This document shows positions 18,835 to 27,332 of a stretch of DNA of 64,000 nucleotides, piece after piece (the first letter of the stretch is position 1; the number at the start of each line of letters is the position of its first letter). The translations under genes and the position numbers were made by a program. The stretch is from NCBI GenBank assembly GCA_963748385.1, contig CAVVIQ010000001.1:261946-325945 (forward strand), written 5' to 3'. The DNA comes from Rhodoblastus sp963748385. GTDB taxonomy: Bacteria; Pseudomonadota; Alphaproteobacteria; Rhizobiales; Beijerinckiaceae. Under the pieces are notes generated by a model. That model was not told the origin of the DNA. It did not search any database and was given only the letters and a program-made list of their open reading frames with translations.

Positions 18835-21800
18835 GGCCGGCGTCGGCTCCCGCACACGGAAGAAGATCACGTAGAGCGCCGGCAGCACGATCAGGGTGAG
18901 AATCGTCGCGACGAACAGGCCGCCCATTATGGCGAAGGCCATCGGCCCCCAGAACACCGTCGGCGCGATCGGAATGAAGCCGAGCACGGTGGAGATGGCG
19001 GTGAGCATGATCGGCCGGAAGCGCGACATGGCGCCCTCGACGATGGCGTTCCACAGGTCGAGCCCCAGCGCCCGCTCGGCTTCGATCTGCTCGATGAGAA
19101 TGACGGCGTTGCGCGCGATCATGCCCATCAGCGCCAATATGCCGAGAATGGCGACGAAGCCCAGCGGCCGCCCGGAAATCAGCAGCGCCAGGACGATGCC
19201 GATCAGGCCCATCGGCACCAGGCTCAGCACCATGGCGAGGCGGCTGAAACTGTGGAGCTGCGCCATCAGGAACAGCAGCATCAGGAAGATCATCGCCGGG
19301 ACCATGGCGTAGACCGAGGCCTGCGACTTGGCGCTTTCCTCGACCGTGCCGCCGACGGCGATTCGATATCCCTTGGGCAGGCTGGCGGACAGTTTCTCGA
19401 CCGCCGGCGCGAGCGCCTGAACCGCGGCCTCCGGCGTGGCGCCGGAGACGACGTCGGCCTGCACGGTGAGGGTGGGAACGCGGTCGCGCCGCCAGACCAG
19501 CGGATATTCCTGCTGATATTCGAAACGCGCGATCTGGCCCAGGGGCGCGGTGCGGCCGGAGGGCAGCGGAACCTGCAGGGATTGCAATGTGTCGAGCGAA
19601 ACGCGCTGCTCGTCCTGCGCCCGCGCGACGACATCGACCAGATAGATGTCGTCGCGGATCTGGGTGATCGACGCGCCGGTCATCACCGTATTGAGATAGG
19701 AGGACAGGGCCTGCGAACTCAGGCCCAGAAGGCGCGCCTGGTCCTGGTCGATGACGACGCGCAATTTTCGCGCCGGGTCCATCCAGTCGTAGTTCACGCG
19801 GCGCAGGTCGTCGTTGGCGCCGAGAATGGCGGCGAGCTGCAAGGCGATCATGCGAACTTCAGTCAGATCCGGGCCGCTGACCCGATATTGCACCGGCCAG
19901 CCGACCGGGGGGCCGAGCTCCAGCGGCGAAATGCGGGAGACGACGCCGGGCAATTCATAGGCCAGCTTGTTTTCGAGCGTCGCGTGCAGCCGCTCGCGCG
20001 CGGAAACATCCTTGGCGATGACCACCGCCTGGGCGAAGAAATCATTGGCGAGCTGAACGTTCAGCGGCAGATAGAAGCGGATCGCGCCGCGCCCGACATA
20101 GGCGCTCCAGCTGGCGACGTCGGGATCGCTGGCGAGAATGGCGTCGAGCTTCTTCGCCGCGCGGTCGGTCGCGAAGATCGAAGCGTTCTGCGGCAGGGTC
20201 AGGTCGACCACCAGTTCGGGGCGGTCGGAGGCGGGGAAGAACTGCCGCGGCACGAGCGGCAGCGCGAGCAGCGAGAGGACGAAACAGCCGACGGCGGCGG
20301 CGACAGTGGTCCAGCGCCGCCGCATGGCCGCGAGCAGCAGCGCGCGGAAGCCTTCCATGATCCGGCCCGGCTTTTCCACCTTCTTCCGGTCCGGCGCCTT
20401 GAGCAGCCAGACGCCGAGCAGGGGCGCGAACAGAACGGCGACGAACCAGGACACGATCAGTGCGATCGAGACCACCGCGAAGATGGAAAAGGTATATTCG
20501 CCGGCCGAGGATTTGGCGAAGCCGATCGGCACGAAGCCGGCTGCGGTGATGAAGGAGCCGGTCAGCATCGGGAAGGCGAGCGAGTCATAGGCGACCGTCG
20601 CCGCCTTTTCCTTGCTGTCGCCCGCCGCCATCCGCGAAATCATGACATCGACCGTGGTCATGGCGTCGTCGACCAGCAGGCCGAGCGCGATGATTAGCGC
20701 GCCGAGCGAAATGCGCTGCAGGTCGATCCCCAGATATTGCATGATCGGGAAGATGATCGCGACGGTGAGCGGGATCGACAGCGCCACCACCGCGCCGGGA
20801 CGGAAGCCGAGGCTGACAATGCTCACCGCCATGATGATGGCGATGGCCTGCCACAACGATTCCATGAATTCGCCGATGGCGTTCCTGACCACCACCGGCT
20901 GATCGGAAACCAGAGCGACGTCGACGCCGAGCGGCAGGTCGGACATGGCCGAGCCGAGCGCGGTTTTCACGTTCCGGCCCAGCGCCAGAATGTCGCCGCC
21001 GTCACGCATGGCGATGGCGAGCCCCAGCGCCGGCTTGCCATTGGCGCGAAACATCGGCTGCGGCGGATCGGAAAGGGCGCGGCGCACCTCCGCGATATCG
21101 CGCAGCCGGATCAGGCGTCCGTTGGACAGGAAATTGACGTCGAGCAGGTCGTTTTCGGATCTGAAAGCGCCGGTGACGCGGATCGAGATCTTCTCGTCGG
21201 CGGTCTGGATCGCGCCCGCCGGGATCACCGCGTTCTGAGCCTGGATCGCCGCGATCAGTGCCGCGCGGTCGATGCCGAGGCCGGCGAGCTGGCGGGTCGA
21301 GAATTCGACATAGACCTGCTCGTCCTGCGCGCCCAGGATCTCGATCTTGGAGACGTCGGGAACCTGCAGCAGTTTGGAGCGAATATCCTCGACATAGTCG
21401 CGCAATTCGCGATGGCTGAAGCCGTCGTCGGCGGAAAAAGCGTAGATCAGGCCGTAGGTGTCGCCGAAATCGTCGTTGAAGCCCGGCCCAACCACCCCCT
21501 GCGGCAGGGTGCGGCGGATGTCGCCGATCTTCTTGCGCACCTGATACCAGATGTCCGGCACGTCCTTGGGCGAGGTCGATCCCTTCAGATTGACGAAGAT
21601 CGTCGTCTGTCCCGGACTGGTGTAGGAGCGCAGGAAATCGAGGCCCTTGGTTTCCTGGAGCTTGCGCTCGAGACGCTCGGTCACCTGGGTCAATGTGTCG
21701 TCGAGCGTCGCGCCCGGCCAGGCCGCCTGCACCACCATGGCGCGGAAGGTGAAGGCCGGGTCCTCGCTGCGCCCGAGCCGGAAATAGGACATCAGGCCGG

Positions 21801-21879
21801 CGACGACGATCGCGATCATCGCGAAGACGATGAAGGATCGGTGTTTGAGCGCCCAGTCGGAAAGATTGGGCCCGATCAT
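18826..21879 (-). CDS. RND efflux transporter, inner-membrane subunit
   Basis: Protein of 1017 residues, normal for AcrB-like HAE1/HAE2 pumps. Twelve transmembrane helices and two large periplasmic loops are evident; TM4 contains GLLVDDAMTTVD with the paired Asp residues of the proton relay near position 405. The partner membrane fusion protein is the upstream gene, with a 4-base overlap (stop/start at 21876-21879). The branch resembles multidrug or solvent pumps rather than CzcA metal pumps, whose DFGII/V-D motif is absent. No outer-membrane channel gene is present here, so it must borrow one. Confidence 0.85.
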   Translation of the reverse strand: MIGPNLSDWALKHRSFIVFAMIAIVVAGLMSYFRLGRSEDPAFTFRAMVVQAAWPGATLDDTLTQVTERLERKLQETKGLDFLRSYTSPGQTTIFVNLKGSTSPKDVPDIWYQVRKKIGDIRRTLPQGVVGPGFNDDFGDTYGLIYAFSADDGFSHRELRDYVEDIRSKLLQVPDVSKIEILGAQDEQVYVEFSTRQLAGLGIDRAALIAAIQAQNAVIPAGAIQTADEKISIRVTGAFRSENDLLDVNFLSNGRLIRLRDIAEVRRALSDPPQPMFRANGKPALGLAIAMRDGGDILALGRNVKTALGSAMSDLPLGVDVALVSDQPVVVRNAIGEFMESLWQAIAIIMAVSIVSLGFRPGAVVALSIPLTVAIIFPIMQYLGIDLQRISLGALIIALGLLVDDAMTTVDVMISRMAAGDSKEKAATVAYDSLAFPMLTGSFITAAGFVPIGFAKSSAGEYTFSIFAVVSIALIVSWFVAVLFAPLLGVWLLKAPDRKKVEKPGRIMEGFRALLLAAMRRRWTTVAAAVGCFVLSLLALPLVPRQFFPASDRPELVVDLTLPQNASIFATDRAAKKLDAILASDPDVASWSAYVGRGAIRFYLPLNVQLANDFFAQAVVIAKDVSARERLHATLENKLAYELPGVVSRISPLELGPPVGWPVQYRVSGPDLTEVRMIALQLAAILGANDDLRRVNYDWMDPARKLRVVIDQDQARLLGLSSQALSSYLNTVMTGASITQIRDDIYLVDVVARAQDEQRVSLDTLQSLQVPLPSGRTAPLGQIARFEYQQEYPLVWRRDRVPTLTVQADVVSGATPEAAVQALAPAVEKLSASLPKGYRIAVGGTVEESAKSQASVYAMVPAMIFLMLLFLMAQLHSFSRLAMVLSLVPMGLIGIVLALLISGRPLGFVAILGILALMGMIARNAVILIEQIEAERALGLDLWNAIVEGAMSRFRPIMLTAISTVLGFIPIAPTVFWGPMAFAIMGGLFVATILTLIVLPALYVIFFRVREPTPASN

Positions 21880-22979
21880 GACCGGGCTCCGAGTAGCCGC
21901 ACGATCTGGCCGGGATGGAGGGCCTGGACGCCGGCGGTGACGACGATCTCGCCGCCCTCGAGTCCGCCGGAGAGCACGACGCTGCCCGGATCGTAGCGCA
22001 GAACCTCCACCGGCTTCAGCGACACGGTGAGCGCGTTGGGATCAACCACCCAGACGGCGGGGCTGTTCCCGGACGCCGTCAGGGCGCTGGCGGGGATCGA
22101 CACGCCATGGCCGTGATCGACCTCCATCCGGCCGGTCACGGTCGCGCCGAGACGCATGGCGGCGGGCGGGTTGTTCACCGCCACCCGGACCTTGAAGGTG
22201 CGGGTGACCGGATCGGCCTGCGGATCGACCTGACGCACCCGCCCCTTGGCTGTGACGGTTGGGTCGTCGGTCAAGGCGATGATGACGTCGGCGTCAGGCG
22301 GCGCCGTGCGCAGCACCTGCGCCGGAACGTCGAACACCGCGTCCCAGCCATTGTCGCGCGCGACCATGAACGCCAGCTGTCCGGCCTGGACCACTTCGCC
22401 CGATTCGACGGCGCGGCGGGTGACCACGCCGCTCACATTCGCCCGCAGTTCGGTATAGCTGACGCGATCCTCGGCGATCTCGACCTGGGCCTTGGCGTCG
22501 TCCGTCGCGGCTTGAGCGGCGCGCAGCGCCTGCTGCGCCTGATCGAAATTGGCGCGGGTCGTCCAGCCCTGGCGCAGCAGGGTCTGCTGGCGGTCGAAGG
22601 TGTTGGAATCCTGCTCGAGCCGGCCCTGGGCGGAGGAAAGCGCGGCGCGCGCCGAGCGCAAGGCGTTGAGCTCGTTCTGGGGGTCGAGTTTGGCGACGAT
22701 TTCGTCCGGCGTCACGCGGTCGCCGGTATCCACCTTGCGCTCGATGATCCGGCCGCCGATGCGGAAGGCCAGCGCGACTTCCTTTTCCGCCTGGATCTGG
22801 CCGGTCAGCGAGATGGTCTGTCCCAGCCCGGCCTTTTCGACGATGGTCGTGCGGACCGGACGCGGCGGCGGCGGCTCCTCGGCGGTTTCGCGCTTGCAGC
22901 CGGAAATGGCGAGGATCAGGGCCGTCGCCGCCATCAGGGCAAGGCGGGGGGCCGGGCGCAGGGAGCCGAAGAAAGACAA
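21876..22979 (-). CDS. RND periplasmic adaptor (membrane fusion) lipoprotein
   Basis: HlyD/AcrA-like adaptor of 367 residues: lipobox LAISGC, then a lipoyl/barrel-sandwich half, a helical hairpin (about 120-200) and a beta-barrel. It bridges the RND pump to an outer-membrane channel. I favour a TTG start (22979) preceded by GGGGGG, because it gives the signal peptide a basic n-region (LRPAPRLAL). The ATG at 22934 leaves only 12 residues before the lipobox Cys and no positive charge. Translationally coupled to the pump gene. Confidence 0.75.
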   Translation of the reverse strand: MSFFGSLRPAPRLALMAATALILAISGCKRETAEEPPPPRPVRTTIVEKAGLGQTISLTGQIQAEKEVALAFRIGGRIIERKVDTGDRVTPDEIVAKLDPQNELNALRSARAALSSAQGRLEQDSNTFDRQQTLLRQGWTTRANFDQAQQALRAAQAATDDAKAQVEIAEDRVSYTELRANVSGVVTRRAVESGEVVQAGQLAFMVARDNGWDAVFDVPAQVLRTAPPDADVIIALTDDPTVTAKGRVRQVDPQADPVTRTFKVRVAVNNPPAAMRLGATVTGRMEVDHGHGVSIPASALTASGNSPAVWVVDPNALTVSLKPVEVLRYDPGSVVLSGGLEGGEIVVTAGVQALHPGQIVRLLGARS

Positions 22980-23026
22980 GATGTGAACCCCCCGATGGGC
23001 GGCCTGGCGAAAAGCCGCAGGAAAAT

Positions 23027-24502
23027 TCAGAACGATCCGACGAGCGATCCAAGCACGATCACCGCGACCAGGGCAATGATCGCCCCGAGAACGCCGACCA
23101 TGAAAATGTCCTTGTAGCTCTTGCCGTGGGTGGAGCCGCAGACGGCGAGAAGCGTCACCACCGCGCCATTGTGCGGCAGGCTGTCCAGAGTTCCCGAGCC
23201 GATCACCGCGACGCGGTGCAGCAGCGCGGGGTCCATGCCGATTTCGGCGGCGCGATGCAGATAGGTCGGGCCGAGCGCGTCCAGCGCGATGGTGAGGCCG
23301 CCCGAGGCCGATCCGGTGAGCGCGGCGAGGGTGTTCGTCGCCACCGCCAGCGAAACCAGCGGGCCGCCGCCGAGGCCGAGCACCGCATCGCGCACCATGG
23401 CGAAGGCGGGCAAAGCCGCCACCACCGCGCCGAAACCGACCAGGCTGGCGACGCTGATCGCCGGCAGCGCCGAGGCGTTGACGCCGGCGTCCATCGTGGC
23501 GCGAAGGTCGGGCAGGCGGCGGGCGTTGAGCGCCAGCACGGCGAGGATGGCGAGGGTGAGCGCGGTCAGCACCGACCAGACGCCGGTGACGGCGGCCGGG
23601 GCGACGCCGCCCCATTCCGGCCCGGACAGGAAGCTCAGGTCGAGGCGCGGCAGGATGACCAGCGACATGACGAGATTGGTCAGAATGACCACGACGATCG
23701 GCGCCGCCGCCGACCGGAACGACGGTCGGGCCGCCGCAGCCGCGCCATGGACGATTTCGGCGGGGTCGAATTCATGCGAGGCGGCGGCGCGTTCGCGCAA
23801 GCGTTCGTCGTGGGCGAGATCGTCGGCCGATTTCAGCGGCGCGTCGGCGCCGAAACCCTCGCCGCGGGCGCGCGCCGCCGCTTCCTCGCGCGCCAGCCAC
23901 CACAGGCCGAAGCCGAGCATGATGGCGGAGGCGAGCAGGCCGAGTCCCGGCGCCGCGAAAGGCGTGGTGCCGAAGAAGGGCATGGGAATGGTGTTCTGGA
24001 TCGAGGGCGTGCCGGGCATGGCCGACATGGTGAAGGTCGAGGTGCCGAGCATGATCGCCGCGGGCATCAGCCGGCGCGGCACGCCCGCCGCCCGGAACAG
24101 GCCCTGCGCCATCGGCGCGATCACGAAAAAGGCGACGAACAGGCTGACGCCGCCGTATGTGACCACCGCCCCGCCGAGCACCACTGCGAGAATGGCCCGC
24201 TTGGTCCCGAGCTTTTCGGTCATGTAATCGGCTATGGCCGAGACCGAGCCGGTGTCCTCCATCAGCTTGCCGAACAGCGCGCCGAGCAGGAACAGCGGGA
24301 AGAATTGGGCGAGAAAGCCCGAAGCGCTGCCCATAAAAGTCTGGGTCCAATGGGCTAGCAGCGGCTGGCGCGAGAAAAAAGCCGCGACCATCGCCGCGAT
24401 CGGCGCCAGCAGCAGCACGCTCCAGCCGCGAAAAGCCAGCCAGATCAGGAGCCCCAGGGCGACGAGAATGCCGCCGAGGCCGACGAGTTCGGAGCCGTTC
24501 AC
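23027..24502 (-). CDS. GntP family permease (gluconate/organic acid:H+ symporter)
   Basis: Permease of 491 residues with about 12-14 hydrophobic helices. Conserved GntP blocks include YGGVSLFVAFFVIAPMA, TMSAMPGTPSIQNTIPMPFF and TGSASGGLTIALDALG. Family members import gluconate, 3-hydroxybutyrate, citrate-like or other carboxylates. The start is GTG (24502): GGAGGA lies 9 bases upstream inside the end of the patatin gene, and the two genes are separated by only 2 bases. Because of that coupling a 3-hydroxybutyrate or fatty-acid-derived substrate is possible, but this is inference. Confidence 0.8.
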   Translation of the reverse strand: MNGSELVGLGGILVALGLLIWLAFRGWSVLLLAPIAAMVAAFFSRQPLLAHWTQTFMGSASGFLAQFFPLFLLGALFGKLMEDTGSVSAIADYMTEKLGTKRAILAVVLGGAVVTYGGVSLFVAFFVIAPMAQGLFRAAGVPRRLMPAAIMLGTSTFTMSAMPGTPSIQNTIPMPFFGTTPFAAPGLGLLASAIMLGFGLWWLAREEAAARARGEGFGADAPLKSADDLAHDERLRERAAASHEFDPAEIVHGAAAAARPSFRSAAAPIVVVILTNLVMSLVILPRLDLSFLSGPEWGGVAPAAVTGVWSVLTALTLAILAVLALNARRLPDLRATMDAGVNASALPAISVASLVGFGAVVAALPAFAMVRDAVLGLGGGPLVSLAVATNTLAALTGSASGGLTIALDALGPTYLHRAAEIGMDPALLHRVAVIGSGTLDSLPHNGAVVTLLAVCGSTHGKSYKDIFMVGVLGAIIALVAVIVLGSLVGSF

Positions 24503-24504
24503 GT

Positions 24505-25554
24505 TCAGCACTCCTCCAGGAGAATGTCGAGATCGGCGGACGAGCGCCGGCCAAGGTCGCCGGCGTGGCTTTTCAGGAAATCCCCCGCGGCCTTGCGGCC
24601 CTCCTCCTTGAGCATGCTCAGGAACGGCCCCTCGGCGTTGAGCTTGGACGAGGCGCCGAATTCCGCCAGCTTGTCGGTGACGATGCGATGGGTGCGCATG
24701 CCCGCCCATCGCCGGCCTTCGCCCGTTCCCGGATCGGCGGCCTGGCGCAGCAGGGCGATCATGCGCAGCTCCTTCATCAGCGGCGCATTGAAGGAAATCT
24801 CGTTGATCCGGTCGAGGATTTCGCCCGCCGTGCGCGGGGTGGTCCGGCGCTCGCGCGGGTTGATCTGCACCAGGATGATGTCGTCGGCTTTGCTTTCGCG
24901 CACCAGCGGCGAGATCGTCGGATTGCCGGCGTAGCCGCCGTCCCAATAGGGCTCGCCGTCGATTTCTATCGCCTGAAACATGGTGGGAAGGCAGGCCGAG
25001 GCGAGCAGGGCCTCCGGCGTGATCTCCTTGTTGCGGAACACCCGCCCACGCCCGGTGTGGACATTGGTCGCGGTGATGAAGAGCTTGATTTCCGCCTCGT
25101 TGAGATGGGCGAAATCGATGCTGTCCTCGAGGATCTTCCGGATCGGGTTATGTCCCGTCGGGTTGAGGTTGTAGGGCGAGACCAGCCGGCTCATCAGGTC
25201 CATCATGATATAGCCGGGCGAAGCGTCCAGCGACCAGCGGCCCATCATCCGGTCGAGCGGCGAGCGCTGGATGGGGCTGAATCGGGCCGCTTCCGCAACG
25301 CGTCCCCAATAGCCGTCGAGAGCCGCGCGCGCGCCGGCCGCGCCGCCCTGCATGTAGCCGCTGACCAGAACGGCGGCGTTCATCGCTCCCGCCGACGCGC
25401 CCGAAATGGCCTCGATCCTCAACCAGGGTTCTTCGAGCAGGCGGTCGAGAACGCCCCAGGTGAAGGCGCCGTGCGAGCCTCCGCCCTGAAGCGCGAGGTC
25501 GACGAGGAGGGGTTCGCGCGGGGGTTCCGGCTTTGCATCGGGCCGCCTTGCCAT
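24505..25554 (-). CDS. Patatin-like phospholipase
   Basis: Protein of 349 residues with the patatin Ser-Asp dyad: oxyanion hole LQGGGSHGAF, nucleophile motif GASAG and YWDGGYAGN supplying the Asp. It is a lipid acyl hydrolase acting on phospholipids or on storage polyester/lipid. No signal peptide. The ATG at 25554 follows GGAG with 5-base spacing; upstream in-frame codons are poor. Coupled to the GntP permease gene downstream. A 259-base divergent intergenic region separates it from the AI-2E-type permease gene; I see no clear operator there. Confidence 0.85.
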   Translation of the reverse strand: MARRPDAKPEPPREPLLVDLALQGGGSHGAFTWGVLDRLLEEPWLRIEAISGASAGAMNAAVLVSGYMQGGAAGARAALDGYWGRVAEAARFSPIQRSPLDRMMGRWSLDASPGYIMMDLMSRLVSPYNLNPTGHNPIRKILEDSIDFAHLNEAEIKLFITATNVHTGRGRVFRNKEITPEALLASACLPTMFQAIEIDGEPYWDGGYAGNPTISPLVRESKADDIILVQINPRERRTTPRTAGEILDRINEISFNAPLMKELRMIALLRQAADPGTGEGRRWAGMRTHRIVTDKLAEFGASSKLNAEGPFLSMLKEEGRKAAGDFLKSHAGDLGRRSSADLDILLEEC

Positions 25555-25813
25555 GAAAACTCCGCTTCGCCAAAAAAACAGATGACCGGTCGGGACGCCG
25601 GCCGCGCAAGATGTTTCCGGATCCTGCCCGCCTGTTTGCGCCGCACCATAACTTGCACTTATTTCACAAGCGCGACAATAACCGCCAGTCACGATCGCGC
25701 CTCGCCATTCCGCTCGCCCTCCCCGCAACGGCCGGGCGCGCGGTTGAGTTTGCGAGGAAAGCCGGCTTTACTGGGTCCCCTCATCAAAAAGGCGCAGGTA
25801 GGACTCCGGGCTC

Positions 25814-26845
25814 ATGAATCAGGATCGCTCCTCGTCGGCGCCGCTCATCCTTTGCGCCGCCGTCTTGCTGTTCGCCGCGGCTTTTTTCGCGCGCGCGATC
25901 CTTGCTCCCGTGACTTTCGCGATCTTCATCGTCGCCATCATCTGGCCACTTCAGGACGCGTTCCAGAAGCGACTGCCGAAACTGGTCGCGCTCGTCCTCA
26001 CCCTTGTCGCGACGCTCGCGGCGCTGTCGATCATGGGCTTTCTCGTCGTGTGGGCCTTCGGCCTGGTGGCCCAGTGGCTGATCGCCAATGTCGCGCGCTT
26101 CCAGGCGATCTATCTGCGCGCCATCGACATGCTGGAATCGCACGGCGTCGCGGTCCATGCGCTGATGGCCACGAGCTTGAACCCATCCTCGGTCACGGGC
26201 GTCCTGCGCCAGATCGGCGGGCAGGGCTACGGCCTGCTTTCCTTTCTCGTTATCGTCTTCGCCTTCACGGTGCTCGGCCTGCTCGAAGTCGATATCGGCC
26301 GGGCGAATATCGACCGGCTGGAAAACCCGCGGCTGCGCGCCGCGCTGCTCGGCCCCGCAAGCGAAATCTCCTCCAAGCTGCGGAAATATATGGCGGTGCG
26401 CAGCCTGATGAGCCTCTTGACCGGCGCCGTCGTCTGGGCCTTCGCGCTGGTCGCCGGAATCGAACTGGCGACGGCCTGGGGCGTCATCGCCTTCGTCCTG
26501 AATTACATTCCCTTCATCGGCTCGCTGATCGCAACCGTTTTCCCGTCTCTTTTCACACTGGCGCAATTCGAGTCGTGGCGGCTGGCGCTGCTCGTCTTCG
26601 TCGCCCTGAACGGCGTCCAGTTCTTCATCGGGAGCTACCTCGAGCCGCGCATAGCGGGGGCGCAATTGTCGCTGTCGCCATTCATGGTGCTGTTCGCCGT
26701 TTTCTTCTGGAGCTTCCTGTGGGGCGTCGCGGGCGCCTTCATCGGCGTGCCGCTCCTCATCGTGGCGCTGACCATCTGCGCCGAGCATGAATCGTCGCGG
26801 TGGCTGGCGATTCTGATGTCGGGCGGCGACGCCAAAAAGCCCTGA
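25814..26845 (+). CDS. AI-2E family transporter
   Basis: Protein of 343 residues with about eight hydrophobic helices in the arrangement of the AI-2E (UPF0118) family: paired N-terminal helices, an amphipathic middle, and the conserved C-terminal block FVLNYIPFIGSLIATVFP followed by FWSFLWGVAGAFIGVPLLI. Members include TqsA (autoinducer-2 export) and Na+/H+ antiporters, so the substrate is open. Monocistronic by context. The start ATG has only a weak upstream purine stretch. Confidence 0.85.
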   Translation: MNQDRSSSAPLILCAAVLLFAAAFFARAILAPVTFAIFIVAIIWPLQDAFQKRLPKLVALVLTLVATLAALSIMGFLVVWAFGLVAQWLIANVARFQAIYLRAIDMLESHGVAVHALMATSLNPSSVTGVLRQIGGQGYGLLSFLVIVFAFTVLGLLEVDIGRANIDRLENPRLRAALLGPASEISSKLRKYMAVRSLMSLLTGAVVWAFALVAGIELATAWGVIAFVLNYIPFIGSLIATVFPSLFTLAQFESWRLALLVFVALNGVQFFIGSYLEPRIAGAQLSLSPFMVLFAVFFWSFLWGVAGAFIGVPLLIVALTICAEHESSRWLAILMSGGDAKKP

Positions 26846-26992
26846 TCGGCGGATCGCATCCTTGCGCCAAGGGCGGCGTCCGCATAGCCGATCCTCAGCC
26901 GTTGCCGACCTTTCGAGTTCAAGCTAGTCTGACGCTCGTTGAACTCACTCATTCGGCCTTCCGGCGTTAGTCTTAAACAGGAGCGCGCATCG

Positions 26993-27244
26993 ATGCAGAC
27001 CATTGATCGTCGGACCCTTTTTCGCAACATTCTCGTCGCAGTCGCGGCCACGGCCGCCGGCTCCGTTCTGGGCGCGAACGCCGGGGAAGCCATGCCGGTG
27101 GACGCGCATGTCGCCGCGCCATCGGACCCAAAGATCCAGAAGGCGCAAGTCGTCGTCGTTCGGAGACACCCCCGGCGTCGGCGGCGGCGCTGGGTATGCT
27201 GGTGGCGCAGGGGACGCCGCGTCTGCGGCTGGCGCTGGATCTGA
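26993..27244 (+). CDS. Secreted Arg/Trp-rich cationic small protein (protamine-like)
   Basis: Protein of 83 residues. The N-terminus has a twin-arginine-like signal (DRRTLFRNILVAVAATAAG) with an A-x-A cleavage region near residue 30. The mature part is short and ends in a dense Arg/Trp block (about residues 60-83) with two Cys. Similar small alphaproteobacterial proteins are sometimes labelled protamine-2-like from composition alone; no function is known to me. AGGAG lies 9 bases before the ATG at 26993. A start at 26939 is in frame but has no ribosome-binding site. It stands alone before the P-type ATPase. Confidence 0.65.
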   Translation: MQTIDRRTLFRNILVAVAATAAGSVLGANAGEAMPVDAHVAAPSDPKIQKAQVVVVRRHPRRRRRRWVCWWRRGRRVCGWRWI

Positions 27245-27332
27245 CGCCGCGTGCTGTGGAATGGAGATTCGGTTCCGCCCGTGGGCGTCTGAACAGCGAC
27301 CAATTGACGTAAACTGAAAGGGTTGGCGCCCC

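Noticed and set aside
18826..21879. CzcA-type heavy-metal RND pump
   Set aside because: The TM4 motif GLLVDDAMTT is of the multidrug type and the metal-pump motif is missing; no metal-binding neighbour.
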